Of a stretch of 64,000 bases of DNA, positions 33,301 to 41,259 are shown piece after piece. Position 1 is the stretch's first letter; each line of letters starts with the position of its first letter. This stretch comes from Morganella morganii (GTDB taxonomy: Bacteria > Pseudomonadota > Gammaproteobacteria > Enterobacterales > Enterobacteriaceae). The translations under genes were made by a program, and so were the position numbers. Location: positions 1,240,001 through 1,304,000 of the forward strand of contig NZ_CP069157.1 in the NCBI RefSeq assembly GCF_019243775.1, given 5' to 3'. The notes under the pieces are model-generated. The model worked only from the letters and a program-made list of their open reading frames with translations, was not told the DNA's origin and ran no database searches.

Positions 33301-33579
33301 GACGGACAGGTCTTTATGCGTGAGGCGTTCATTAATCAGGCATGGCTCAACAGCGTGGTTGTTACTGACAAAATGCAGTCAGAAAATTATGTGCCGGGTA
33401 AAACAGGCTTCCTTATTGATGCCAAAGGCGGGAATGCAGAATTTAACAGTGCGACATTTCGCGGAAACCTCGATATCCGCAGCGCGGCATCAGGTGGCCG
33501 GATGGAAATTAATAACGCAAAGATAGATGTTTTTGATGAAAACAATGTGTTGCGGGTCAGGATCGGGAGGTTGTCTTGA
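30385..33579 (+). CDS. gpJ-like host-specificity/central tail fibre protein
   Basis: 1064 residues. The N-terminus MGKGGGGQRTPYEAPNDL and ISLIDLISEGPIEGP are hallmark openings of J homologues. The middle carries beta-rich hub domains and fibronectin-III-like repeats (about residues 610-800). The last ~250 residues (coiled-coil DNFEAIINNANNAYGQWGYW, then a DUF1983-like region) form the extended fibre. Receptor specificity is normally set by the extreme C-terminus. It overlaps the next gene by 4 nt. Confidence 0.93.
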   Translation: MGKGGGGQRTPYEAPNDLSSRQKISLIDLISEGPIEGPEEINNVVNDLSCVYLDDTPVIDGSGNSTVNGLTAQWRAGTLEQPGLYGFTSSANEEPVGIEVKYNVPVTRTITSPYIDRLRLTFGTQSLVESKDNGDRVATSVQLEIQIQRGSVWSTEKVVTITGKRSNSPYLMAVILDNLPPSPFSVRMRRLTPDSTTDKIQNNTVWSSYSELIDINQTYPGSAVAGLTFESEQFGNKFPRRNYLIKGRIIQVPANYNPDTRVYSGIWDGTFKPAWSDNPAWVLWDLLTHPRYGMGQRLKIAEVDKFALYMIGQYCDQEVDDGFGGKEPRVRCNAYITDLRKAYDVISELCSSMRIMPVWNGQVLTFVQDRPSDSVWPYTNANVADGVFEYSFSPSKARHNVVEVRFIDPDNGWKTSVEQVSDDVSVAQNGRNVLRVDAFGCTSRGQAHRHGLWILTTEKLETQTVEFRIGAEGLRHTPGDIFEIADNDWVDMQIGGRILSADPEKKTLLLDRNIEKPAKGDAHVIVTDGSGLPKTIKVTGYPATNQITLDVMPEGIPQHSVWTLSLPSLRRRLFRAVSLADNSDGTFIVTAVQHAPEKEAIVDKGAVFEPKPDTPLGGFIPPVENLTVEISSDNEAWQAAASWNSPYALRGVEYLLKLTIGDRVAGTAVTKESFYRFSGMPQGNYVLTVTPQNDRGQKGEPASTSFSVNPPLPPSYIEVEPGYFSLGIVPRSGGQNSLRAQYEFWFSDKQVADIRDVESVAAYLGNGTMWIVQGRNMKAGHRYYVYVRSINVVGKSIFVEASGIPESNADEILDAVQKELEDSAIIKDLQSQADDNFEAIINNANNAYGQWGYWQRENGAMKAEIIEVRNYTITETTALAEKLDAVQVKAEDGLALAQNSIRAQWDMASGQASVVHDMKVRIRYNGEDYSAGMVIGAELKGGQVNTLIGFNAQQFAFYNPVKKSMDMFMYMKDGQVFMREAFINQAWLNSVVVTDKMQSENYVPGKTGFLIDAKGGNAEFNSATFRGNLDIRSAASGGRMEINNAKIDVFDENNVLRVRIGRLS

Positions 33580-34631
33580 GTCGGTACGGTATTTATGTTC
33601 AGCCTGAAACCGGGTCAAAGCCTTTTTATCTGGATGATGAGCAGTGTCAGCCACTTGCGAAACTGGGGCAGTTTAAATTTTATTTCCCCTATGAATCTGC
33701 AAAATTAAACAGAGTGGAGCCACCCGGCGTGTGGGAATACATCCGTGACCGCAAAGCATGGCGTGCTGTGGTTCCGAGTATGTCAGACTATAACTGTTTT
33801 ATTGTGGTGAAAAAAGGGGCGCACGCGGCGAGAACAAACGGTATGACAGGAGTAATTCAGTTATGGACAGACAGACTATGGCTGGAAGAACCATACATAT
33901 ACGTTTATGCAGAATGCGGGGACTACTCTGCCTGGGGTGATGACCCTTACGGCAAGTTTTTTGTGTACGATGTATATGGCACCCCAAAACCCAAATCCGC
34001 TGCGGGTAAATATGGCATCCAGCTTCGTGGCATGAATGGTGTCACAACGCTGACAGATTTCTCTAAGCTGGGATACTGCGTGTGGGCCGGTACGGTTTAC
34101 AGCGATGGTAAAAAGGGAAGCGGCGCTAAAATACCCGGATATGACATCAGCAACGAAAGTCGCTATACAATTTATGTCAGGCCAAAATCTCAGGCATGCA
34201 CGATGCTGAGGCGTGGTAATTCAATCTGGACTGACGTCCCTGCCTATCTGAATGTACTGTTGTTCGATCACAACCCTGATTTATCTGTGTTGCCAAAATA
34301 CGGGATTCAAATCTGTAACCAGAATGGAAAGACAACCTATACCAGCAAATATTGCCCGCTGATGGGAGGGCAGCTGTTATCTGCAATGTCCGGCTATTCT
34401 CAATATAAGAATCCTTATTTTAATCTTGGTAACTATGGCACGTTCGTCTCTTCCATCAAGAATAAATACTACGACCTGGCAGCACTTGGCCTGTATGTCA
34501 GCGGTAATTATTACGATGTCCGGTTTCTGGCAACAGTGGACTCCGGCTGGATGGGGGATATGTGGACAAATAACGGTAATGTGCAGGGGATTTACAATAC
34601 TCACTGTATCGACGGCGATTTATATTTATAA
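33576..34631 (+). CDS. Tail-tip accessory protein (DUF6453-like) with internal repeats
   Basis: 351 residues, coupled to the J gene by an ATGA-like overlap. Three YGI modules are visible: RYGIYVQPETGSKPFYLD at the N-terminus, KYGIQLRGMNGVTTLTDF near residue 146 and KYGIQICNQNGKTTYT near residue 241, each followed by aromatic-rich beta segments. Proteins of this type follow J in lambdoid phages and are suspected receptor-binding or fibre partners. The function here is unproven. Confidence 0.65.
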   Translation: MSRYGIYVQPETGSKPFYLDDEQCQPLAKLGQFKFYFPYESAKLNRVEPPGVWEYIRDRKAWRAVVPSMSDYNCFIVVKKGAHAARTNGMTGVIQLWTDRLWLEEPYIYVYAECGDYSAWGDDPYGKFFVYDVYGTPKPKSAAGKYGIQLRGMNGVTTLTDFSKLGYCVWAGTVYSDGKKGSGAKIPGYDISNESRYTIYVRPKSQACTMLRRGNSIWTDVPAYLNVLLFDHNPDLSVLPKYGIQICNQNGKTTYTSKYCPLMGGQLLSAMSGYSQYKNPYFNLGNYGTFVSSIKNKYYDLAALGLYVSGNYYDVRFLATVDSGWMGDMWTNNGNVQGIYNTHCIDGDLYL

Positions 34632-34654
34632 CTGACGCATAGCCTCATCAAAAT

Positions 34655-34676
34655 AACCGCTCCGGCGGTTTTTTTT
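34655..34676 (+). terminator. Terminator before tail fibre gene
   Basis: AACCGC-TCCG-GCGGTT hairpin followed by T6, 23 nt after the DUF6453-like stop. Confidence 0.75.
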
Positions 34677-34699
34677 CGTCTGAAATTTAAGGAAACCCC

Positions 34700-36280
34700 A
34701 TGATTTACACAGACGGCACCATAGCCATTAAAGCCGGTTCACCGATCGTAACCGGCACCGGTACACAGTGGAAAAAGAATATTCACGGTGTGGCACCCGG
34801 CCAGCTCATCAGTATCGAGAACGGCACAGCACCGGTCAGCATGATGATCCGTGCGGTAAACAGTGATACCGAGCTGGTGTTGTCATTCAATGCCCCGGTA
34901 ACACTCAGCGGCGCGAAATACTCCATCGCTACCACGGTACCGGATACCATTTCGGATGCGGCACGCACTATGTCAGCCAATCAGGGCTATATCGTTTACT
35001 TTCTCCAGGCAATGCAGCAGTGGATGACAGACACCGGCCAGGTGGAAATTGAGTTGCCGAACGGGCAGAAGGTGACACTGGAGGATGTAAAAGGGCTGGC
35101 TTCGAGGGAATGGGTCGGGGAGATGCTGTATAAACCGAATTCCGCTGTTACCCGCGTACAAAGTCCAAACAAAAGGAACGTTGTTCAGCTGGAAAACGGG
35201 GGAACAGTGGGTTTTAAAGACACCGTGACAGACAGATATCGTTTTGCGTTGATTTCGGATGGCTCCACCCGCTGCTTTAGTGACGGAGAATATACCGGAC
35301 TGGATTTAGTAAAGACCGATGGCCGCTATGTGCGACTGGAAACAAATCCTCATGCGGGTACAGCATCAATGCTTAGCATTGTGTATCGGCAGGCTAACGG
35401 CGAAAACCAGCACATTGTGACGATACCATATGACACCGGCGTAGTTGCGACTCGCTCCTGGATTCAGCAGGCAACCGGATGGGGGTCAGTATACGCGGAC
35501 TATCCTCCGTATATGACAAATTTCACTAACACCAATTTGCCTAATGGTATGTATAGATTTGACCAGAACAGTCAAAATCCCCCTTCTGTCATAGGAGACA
35601 GATTTGGAAGCGTTATAACCACCAGGTATTCCGGAGATATTGGACAAAGGATAGTCCTTCCCAACTACGGTGCGACGCACATGGCGATACATCGGTATAC
35701 TGGTTCTGCATGGGAATCGGTAAGGGTGTTGACATCCAATATGTATATCGTAGACGGCAGTGGATATTATAAAAAATCGTCGCCAATCGTTCAGATTTAC
35801 CCTGATGGCTATTATGAAACCAACGACGAATCCGAAGGCGCGGAAGTCCGCCGTACCGGCACCGGCCAGTATCACATTACCGGTATCCTGGGTTATAATT
35901 CAGATGGCGCATGGGGCGTAAACGGTGGTATTTCGGTACCGAAAGACAATAACGGCCTTGAGCTGGTTTATGTCGATGACCGCGTACAGAAAGACGGCAG
36001 TATCATCATCGAAACCTGTCATCGTCAGCATGCGCATTTACCGGAACGTTTCCAGAACTGGCGGCTGAAAGACATCACCTCGGAAGGTGAGCGCGTTTTC
36101 TATCAGGACGGCGAACCGTGTGACCTGCCGGAATCCACCCGCCTCGATGTGCGTGTTGAAATGCCGCAGGGCTCAGTGTGGAATGTGAAACAGCGTGAAC
36201 TGGCCGAACAGATAGAACGTGAGCAGGCAGAACGTGAAGCGCAGGAAGCTGCAGAGCAGGGCGTAGACTCAGATCAATAA
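34700..36280 (+). CDS. Side tail fibre-like protein
   Basis: 526 residues. The N-terminal 100 residues (MIYTDGTIAIKAGSPIVTGTGTQW) form a beta-rich attachment domain seen in lambdoid fibres. The centre (about residues 190-340) includes a pyocin-knob-like stretch (PPYMTNFTNTNLPNGMYRF). The C-terminus is a conserved-looking fibre domain followed by a Glu/Gln/Ala coiled tail (EREQAEREAQEAAEQ). Last structural gene; likely binds a surface receptor such as LPS or O antigen. No separate fibre-assembly chaperone follows. Confidence 0.8.
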   Translation: MIYTDGTIAIKAGSPIVTGTGTQWKKNIHGVAPGQLISIENGTAPVSMMIRAVNSDTELVLSFNAPVTLSGAKYSIATTVPDTISDAARTMSANQGYIVYFLQAMQQWMTDTGQVEIELPNGQKVTLEDVKGLASREWVGEMLYKPNSAVTRVQSPNKRNVVQLENGGTVGFKDTVTDRYRFALISDGSTRCFSDGEYTGLDLVKTDGRYVRLETNPHAGTASMLSIVYRQANGENQHIVTIPYDTGVVATRSWIQQATGWGSVYADYPPYMTNFTNTNLPNGMYRFDQNSQNPPSVIGDRFGSVITTRYSGDIGQRIVLPNYGATHMAIHRYTGSAWESVRVLTSNMYIVDGSGYYKKSSPIVQIYPDGYYETNDESEGAEVRRTGTGQYHITGILGYNSDGAWGVNGGISVPKDNNGLELVYVDDRVQKDGSIIIETCHRQHAHLPERFQNWRLKDITSEGERVFYQDGEPCDLPESTRLDVRVEMPQGSVWNVKQRELAEQIEREQAEREAQEAAEQGVDSDQ

Positions 36281-36312
36281 AACAAAGCCGCGCTGGTGGA
36301 CGTCCGGTGTGA

Positions 36313-36594
36313 CTATTTTTCTGTATTACGATTGCTCATTAAAAGCATGATGTCACTGTACTCTGAGGAAAGGTAATCACTCAGTAACTCATTTACAGAG
36401 ACATTAAGCACATGAGCAATCATTATAACCGTGTTTATGGTCATTGGCGTTTGCCCGGATTCATAACGTGATACCTGTTGCTGTGAGACACCAATCTTTA
36501 TGGCAAGGTCATTCCCGGACATTCCGGCAGATATTCGCGCGTCTTTAATTTTACAACCTATGTTGATGTCCACGCTGTTTTTTGTATTCGTCAT
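36313..36594 (-). CDS. XRE-family regulator resembling MrpJ-type fimbrial/flagellar regulators
   Basis: 93 residues. Residues 12-70 form a Cro/CI-type helix-turn-helix (IKDARISAGMSGNDLAIKIG, then VSQQQVSRYESGQ). The SQQQ-SRYE-G core and NVSVNELL tail closely resemble MrpJ and its paralogues, which in Proteus and relatives repress motility and control fimbriae. Transcribed opposite to the tail operon at the prophage right end, so expressed in the lysogen. Assignment to the MrpJ group is by motif only; it could be an ordinary phage regulator. Confidence 0.75.
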   Translation of the reverse strand: MTNTKNSVDINIGCKIKDARISAGMSGNDLAIKIGVSQQQVSRYESGQTPMTINTVIMIAHVLNVSVNELLSDYLSSEYSDIMLLMSNRNTEK

Positions 36595-36675
36595 TGTTAT
36601 AGAGATCAGATAGATAATTTTATTTATTATAATCTCCTTTTCTGAAATGTGTAACGAAATATGAATGCAATAGTG

Positions 36676-36960
36676 TTATTTATCAAAATATTCTGCATCA
36701 TCGGAAGCGTCTGCCGTTTCAGGCACCCAACTGCCATCCTCAAAAATCTCCTGCACTATCTCTTTTATTTTTTTATTATCTTTATCATTTTTCCCGCCGG
36801 TTACTGACATTGCCGCATTGGTTCCCCACGCAATACGAACGTTCATATCCGGATACTGAGCCCGTAGCTTTCGGTCTATTTCCTTTTCCAACGCCTCAAA
36901 TGTGCCAGGCGGCATCATCTCTTTTTGGCTTCTGCTGAAAATAACATCAATACGGAGCAT
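36676..36960 (-). CDS. DinI-like protein
   Basis: 94 residues. Begins MLRIDVIFSR and contains FEALEKEIDRKL, MSVTGGKNDKDNKKIKEIVQEIFEDGSW, the pattern of DinI/TUM-type proteins (DinI is 81 aa). DinI modulates RecA filaments and thereby LexA or repressor cleavage. A LexA box lies 20 nt upstream. Many lambdoid prophages carry such a gene at the right end, where it can tune prophage induction. The acidic C-terminal extension (DASDDAEYFD) is additional. Confidence 0.87.
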   Translation of the reverse strand: MLRIDVIFSRSQKEMMPPGTFEALEKEIDRKLRAQYPDMNVRIAWGTNAAMSVTGGKNDKDNKKIKEIVQEIFEDGSWVPETADASDDAEYFDK

Positions 36961-36979
36961 GCGATCACCTCTTAATTAA

Positions 36980-36995
36980 CTGGTTATATATACAG
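36980..36995 (-). promoter_or_regulatory. LexA (SOS) box of the DinI-like gene
   Basis: CTGGTTATATATACAG matches CTG-N10-CAG with an alternating AT core, one base from the ideal CTGTATATATATACAG. Distance to the start codon is about 20 bp. Confidence 0.8.
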
Positions 36996-37220
36996 TATAA
37001 ATTAACGGGGCAGAATAATGCTGTCAAGACTGACTTTGATCTTTGGGGCACCGGTGGGGCAAAGAGTTGTCATAAGTGTGCACAAATGTGCGGATGTGTG
37101 ATTTTTAGAGATCTGATTACTTATTGATTTATATAGAGTGTGCGTAACTGTGCTAGCTGTTTAAAACATGGCTCAACATCGAATAAACGTATTGAGTGAA
37201 TGCAGGATTTTTGTCGGTGG

Positions 37221-37251
37221 TTTTACCATAGTTTTACCATTATTTTACCAT
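37221..37251. repeat. Three TTTTACCAT repeats, 11-bp period
   Basis: Three identical 9-mers spaced exactly one helical turn apart, 61-91 bp from the tRNA 3' end. Direct repeats in this position are typical of integrase arm-binding sites in P' or P arms. Confidence 0.55.
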
Positions 37252-37270
37252 CGGCATTTTGACAGGCACA

Positions 37271-37301
37271 AAAAAACCAACCATAACGGGTTGGTTTTCT
37301 T
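37271..37301 (-). terminator. Terminator downstream of tRNA-Pro
   Basis: AAAACCAACC (37273-37282) pairs with GGTTGGTTTT (37289-37298); T-rich ends on both strands. It lies 11 nt beyond the tRNA 3' end, so it ends the tRNA transcript. Confidence 0.85.
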
Positions 37302-37311
37302 ATATAAATGC

Positions 37312-37388
37312 TGGTCGGCATGACAGGATTTGAACCTGCGACCCCCGACACCCCATGACGGTGCGCTACCAGGCTGCGCTACATGCCG
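37312..37388 (-). tRNA. proL: tRNA-Pro (anticodon GGG), prophage attachment target
   Basis: 77 nt including encoded CCA. Minus-strand 5' end CGGCATG pairs with CATGCCG before ACCA. The D-arm (GCGC-AGCCTGGTA-GCGC), anticodon loop ATGGGGT (GGG at 37352-37354) and T-loop GGTTCAAAT are as in E. coli proL. In E. coli proL also lies beside yejM. The prophage abuts its 3' end, so the 3' half may be phage-supplied. Confidence 0.97.
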
Positions 37389-37464
37389 AATGTTATCTAT
37401 ACTACTGTTTTGTTTGGTTAAAGCAAGACGCTACTGTATCAGTTGCGCTTTTTTTATCCCGGGC

Positions 37465-39234
37465 TCAGTGGGTATCGATAAAGCGTTTCTGCTCTGTCAG
37501 AACCTGGAGTAATTCCGCCATATCCGGCTTGGCGTTGCGGATCTTCTCATTATTCTCATCAAAGCGCTGGTATTTACCCTGAGCGGTCAGCAGTGATGCG
37601 GAATCCGGCTTGATAATGACCAGATTGCTGTTATCGCCGGTGAATATCCGAGGTTTACGCCGCGTGGTAGTGAACAGATCATCACCCTGAGTGTATTCTC
37701 CCGGCGGATTGCTGACGTGCAGCAGTCTCTGCATCAGGGTAGCCATAATATCCGGATGTGCGGTCAGTTTGCTGATGGTTTGTGCCGGGGTATCCGGCCA
37801 GTGAATAATCAACGGCACGCGTAACTGGTCGCGGTTAAATTTGCCGTCGGTGACCCAGTTATCCTGTAATTTGGTCATGCTGTGACCAGCACCGGCGGTG
37901 ATGACAATCACTGTTTTATCCCACTCACCGCGCGCACGGATATCCTGAATCAGTGTGCCCAGCGTGTTATCAATATCTGTCATATCCGGGGCGGAATGAC
38001 CATCCGGTAATGGTGTGCTGAGGTTAATTAGTGCAAACCACGGCTGATCTTTGCGGGTCTGTTTCAGCCAGAGTGACCAGCGATCTGCCACATCCGCAGA
38101 GGCGGTAGCTGTTCTGTTATTGTCCTGTCCGTCACGCAGCGGCGGCAGGCTGTAATCCGCCAGCAGGGCATAGCGGAAGAGCGGGGAGGCAAAGTGTTCT
38201 GTGGAGAAGAACCCTGACTGATAATTCTGTGCACTCAGCGCCGTCATCAGTGCGGACGGAATGCGTCCGTTGAGAATACCGTCATAATAGGTACCTGAGA
38301 TGCCGTAATAGAGCCCGAACTGTGCCCGTTCCGGATTAATTTCACTGCTGTAGTGCTGTGTGAATTGCGTGCTTTCCTCTGCAAACCGGTTCAGGTTCGG
38401 CATTGCCTTATCAATATCTTCCCGGCTCAGTGAGGTGAGGGTGATAAGCAGCAAATTGTAGCCGCTGCCATTGTCTGCATAGGTCAGTTTGTTGATCGGG
38501 TACTCAACACCCTGGGCGGTCGGGTCGCCGTGCAGAAGCAGTTGCTGCTCATAACTGGTGCTGTCGAGCAGGCCGTGACGCTCCAGGAATTTGCGGGCGG
38601 TCATCGGGTAAGAGACCGGCAGGTTATAGCGCTGCATCGTCACCGGGCGGTAGAAATTGGCATCCGCCCAGATATACATAATATGAGAGGTAATAAAGGC
38701 GGTGATAAATACCACCGCAACAGGTTTACCGAATTTTTGCCGGTTCAGGCTGCGCAGTTTTTGCCAGCTCCAGGTGCCGAACAGCATTTCGATCAGGAAG
38801 ATAACCGGGATCGCAATAAAGATAAACTGCCAGCGCCGCGCCATTTCCCCCTGTTCAGGGTTCACGACTAAATCCCACACCACCGGATTTAAATGCAGGC
38901 GGAACTGTTCATAGATGCCGATATCAAACAGCAGCAGTGTCAGCCCGGCCGTACCGAGGGCAGCGGATAAAAAGCGCAGAAGCCGTTGTGACATCACCAC
39001 AAAGGTGAGCGGGAACACAATCAGCAGATAGAGGGCGAATGCCAGGAAACTGAAATGTCCCAGCCAGCTGGTGATGGCGTAAATGCGGCCAATCAGCGTG
39101 TCCGGCCAGTCAGAAATAAACAGGTAACGGCTGCTGAGTGCAAGACTCAGCAGGATATTAAACAGGGTGAACCAGTGTCCCCAGCTAATCATCTGGGAAA
39201 CTTTGTCACCGTATTTCGGACGATACGTTACCAT
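37465..39234 (-). CDS. yejM: Inner-membrane sulfatase-fold protein YejM (PbgA/LapC)
   Basis: 589 residues (E. coli 586). The N-terminal five membrane segments (residues about 20-190) anchor a periplasmic arylsulfatase-fold domain that lacks the usual catalytic Cys/Ser. In E. coli it senses lipopolysaccharide at the periplasmic leaflet and restrains LapB/FtsH proteolysis of LpxC, setting LPS synthesis. Conserved segments include GHSMTKLQDNWVTDGKFNRDQLRVP split around residue 480. Lies downstream of yejL in the same orientation, as in E. coli. Confidence 0.95.
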   Translation of the reverse strand: MVTYRPKYGDKVSQMISWGHWFTLFNILLSLALSSRYLFISDWPDTLIGRIYAITSWLGHFSFLAFALYLLIVFPLTFVVMSQRLLRFLSAALGTAGLTLLLFDIGIYEQFRLHLNPVVWDLVVNPEQGEMARRWQFIFIAIPVIFLIEMLFGTWSWQKLRSLNRQKFGKPVAVVFITAFITSHIMYIWADANFYRPVTMQRYNLPVSYPMTARKFLERHGLLDSTSYEQQLLLHGDPTAQGVEYPINKLTYADNGSGYNLLLITLTSLSREDIDKAMPNLNRFAEESTQFTQHYSSEINPERAQFGLYYGISGTYYDGILNGRIPSALMTALSAQNYQSGFFSTEHFASPLFRYALLADYSLPPLRDGQDNNRTATASADVADRWSLWLKQTRKDQPWFALINLSTPLPDGHSAPDMTDIDNTLGTLIQDIRARGEWDKTVIVITAGAGHSMTKLQDNWVTDGKFNRDQLRVPLIIHWPDTPAQTISKLTAHPDIMATLMQRLLHVSNPPGEYTQGDDLFTTTRRKPRIFTGDNSNLVIIKPDSASLLTAQGKYQRFDENNEKIRNAKPDMAELLQVLTEQKRFIDTH

Positions 39235-39261
39235 AGAATTTCGTCGTCAGCCGGAATGCGG

Positions 39262-39489
39262 TCAGTGCGCTTTATCTTCACTGACGGAAGATTGCAGGGC
39301 GCGGGCGAAGGATTCAGCAATATGAGCGCGTTGTGACGGCGCAACACTGGTATTGATGAGATTGGTCACCATATTTCCTAACACCATAAGAGAAAGGTCG
39401 GTCGGTGTCCGGTTTTTTTCCAGCACACTGACCAGCTCAGCCAGTAACTTTTCAACGTGTTCATCACTGTAGCGGGATGATTGCGGCAT
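39262..39489 (-). CDS. yejL: YejL family protein (DUF1414)
   Basis: 75 residues, the same length as E. coli YejL. Begins [25 protein letters not shown], a helical DUF1414 protein that forms dimers; function unknown. It is the first gene of the yejL-yejM pair and diverges from yejK across a 230-bp promoter region. Confidence 0.95.
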   Translation of the reverse strand: MPQSSRYSDEHVEKLLAELVSVLEKNRTPTDLSLMVLGNMVTNLINTSVAPSQRAHIAESFARALQSSVSEDKAH

Positions 39490-39721
39490 AAACGTAGATA
39501 TCCTGATTGTACAAAGCTCTATATCATAACTGATGAGCGGCCGTATTTCTGCTTTTTGCGGAAAATTATTTCAATTATGGATCCGGTTACGCAGGGAATA
39601 CGCCATTTTCAGTATGCACGCCGCTGATTATCCTGTCTTGTCGCATTCTCCTGTGATTGTGACTTGCGCACAGATTACAACGGTGTTTGAATACGCGCAA
39701 ACGAGGCCGAAGGAGTAAAAG

Positions 39722-40726
39722 ATGAGTCTGGATATCATTCAGATTGCGTTGCATCAATTGATTAAACGCGATGAACAGACACTGGAAGTAGTGCTGCGGG
39801 ACACACCACTGGAAAAAACCGCCATTGTTGAGGAAATGATGGCTGAGCTGCACCGGGTCTACAGCGCGAAAAGCAAAGCGTACGGTGTGTTTAATGAAGA
39901 GAGTGAGCTGTCAGAGGCGCTGCGTCTGCAGCGGCAGGGCGAGGAAGAGTTTCACGCTTTTACCCGTGCGGCAACCGTCCGCCTGAAGGATGAGCTGGCA
40001 AAATACCCGTTTGCCCAGGGCGGCGTGGTGTTATTTGCCCATTACCGCTATCTGGCGGTGGAGTATCTGCTGGTGGCGGTACTCGACAGCTGCCAGAGCA
40101 TGCTGGTCAACGAGAGCCTGGAGCTTAACAGCACCCATTATCTGGATATTCCGCATGCGGATATTATCGCCCGTATTGACCTGACCGAATGGGAAACCAA
40201 TCCGGAATCCAGCCGTTACCTGACCTTCCTCAAAGGCCGTGTCGGGCGCAAAGTTTCCGATTTCTTTATGGATTTCCTCGGTGCCGCTGAAGGCTTTAAT
40301 GCCAAAATCCAGAACAAAGGCCTGTTACAGGCACTGGACGATTACTGCGAGGAGGCACAGGCGGACAAACAGGAGCGCCAGTCTTACCGCAAACAGGTGT
40401 TTGATTACTGCACGGAGCAATTACAGAGCGGTGAAGAGATTCAGCTGACAGAGCTGTCTGCGGAACTGCCGCCGCTGGGTGAGCAGAGTTTTGCGCAGTT
40501 TACTCAGCAAAAAGAGTACGGACTGGAGGATTCGTTCCCGGCCGATCGCAGCACATTACGTCAGCTGACAAAATTTGCCGGCAGCGGCGGCGGGCTGACC
40601 ATTAATTTTGATGCGATGTTACTGGGGGAGCGGATTTTCTGGGATGCGGCCACGGATACTCTGACGATTAAAGGGACACCGCCGAATCTGCGGGATCAGT
40701 TACAGCGCCGTGGTAATAAAGGATAG
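39722..40726 (+). CDS. yejK: Nucleoid-associated protein YejK (NdpA)
   Basis: 334 residues (E. coli 335). Begins [19 protein letters not shown] and ends with a conserved GNKG-type tail. NdpA family proteins associate with the nucleoid and interact with topoisomerases. AGGAG sits 6 nt before the ATG. Divergent from yejL; ends at a bidirectional terminator shared with rplY. Confidence 0.95.
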   Translation: MSLDIIQIALHQLIKRDEQTLEVVLRDTPLEKTAIVEEMMAELHRVYSAKSKAYGVFNEESELSEALRLQRQGEEEFHAFTRAATVRLKDELAKYPFAQGGVVLFAHYRYLAVEYLLVAVLDSCQSMLVNESLELNSTHYLDIPHADIIARIDLTEWETNPESSRYLTFLKGRVGRKVSDFFMDFLGAAEGFNAKIQNKGLLQALDDYCEEAQADKQERQSYRKQVFDYCTEQLQSGEEIQLTELSAELPPLGEQSFAQFTQQKEYGLEDSFPADRSTLRQLTKFAGSGGGLTINFDAMLLGERIFWDAATDTLTIKGTPPNLRDQLQRRGNKG

Positions 40727-40739
40727 TGAGAGCAGAAAT

Positions 40740-40767
40740 AAATAACGCCGCAAAAGCGGCGTTATTT
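40740..40767. terminator. Bidirectional terminator between yejK and rplY
   Basis: AAATAACGCCGC-AAAA-GCGGCGTTATTT is a perfect 12-bp hairpin with A and T tails on both sides, serving the convergent genes. Confidence 0.9.
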
Positions 40768-40804
40768 ACTCGGCGTCCCGATTAAAGCTCGATAGGTGGC
40801 GTAA

Positions 40805-41086
40805 TTAAGCGCGCAGGAAATCGATGTGTGTCAGTTTTGGCTTGAACGGATGACGCTGTACAGCCTGTACTTTCACTTTGGTTTCTTTACCATCGATAAC
40901 CAGGTTCAGAACTTCGTAAAATTCTGGTTTAGCTTCCTGGTTGATCAGGACGTCGTGGTCCAGTTCGATGGAAACAGGTTCCTGGTTGCCACCATAAACG
41001 ATAGCAGGGAACTTGTTTGCGCGACGCAGGCGGCGGCTCGCACCCTTACCCTGCTCTTTACGTAATTCAGCATTGATAGTTAACAT
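40805..41086 (-). CDS. rplY: 50S ribosomal protein L25
   Basis: 93 residues from ATG 41086 ([21 protein letters not shown]), which aligns with the E. coli start; the upstream in-frame ATG 41104 adds an unlikely MLKRKV extension. Single-domain L25 that binds 5S rRNA. The C-terminus [14 protein letters not shown] is conserved. Located between yejK and radD as in E. coli. Confidence 0.96.
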   Translation of the reverse strand: MLTINAELRKEQGKGASRRLRRANKFPAIVYGGNQEPVSIELDHDVLINQEAKPEFYEVLNLVIDGKETKVKVQAVQRHPFKPKLTHIDFLRA

Positions 41087-41259
41087 AACTTTTCTCTTTA
41101 ACAAGAGTAAAAAAAAATCTTTGCTACAGGCGACCCAGCAGCAAAGTCGGTATTTGGCTTCAGCAGGGTTACCCGTGGTGAAGCGGCGTGCATTTTACCG
41201 AAAATGCGGACAAACGGCAAACGAAACCCGGTATAAAACCAAAAAAGCAGCACTCAGGG

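Larger units (their letters stand above)
1..37311. mobile_element. Lambda-type siphovirus prophage (left end outside window)
   Basis: The segment runs from leftward early genes through repressor/Cro, replication, Q-like antiterminator, lysis, cos, terminase, head and tail genes, ending beside the 3' end of tRNA-Pro at 37312. The order of terminase, gpW-, B-, Z-, U-, V-, G/GT-, H-, M-, L-, K-, I- and J-like genes is that of phage lambda. No integrase is present, so attL and int must lie to the left. All late genes read as full-length, and the cos site and lysis cassette are present, so the element looks structurally complete. The exact right boundary is inferred from the tRNA and cannot be proven without attL. 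Confidence 0.95.
36996..37311. other. Prophage right end / attachment region
   Basis: About 315 bp without a gene. Three tandem TTTTACCAT repeats (37221-37229, 37232-37240 and 37243-37251; 11-bp period) look like integrase arm-type sites. A bidirectional terminator follows, then the 3' end of tRNA-Pro, which probably contains the crossover core. Confidence 0.6.

Noticed and set aside
1..37311. Search for an integrase or excisionase in the window
   Set aside because: No tyrosine or serine recombinase motifs on either strand; they must lie left of position 1.
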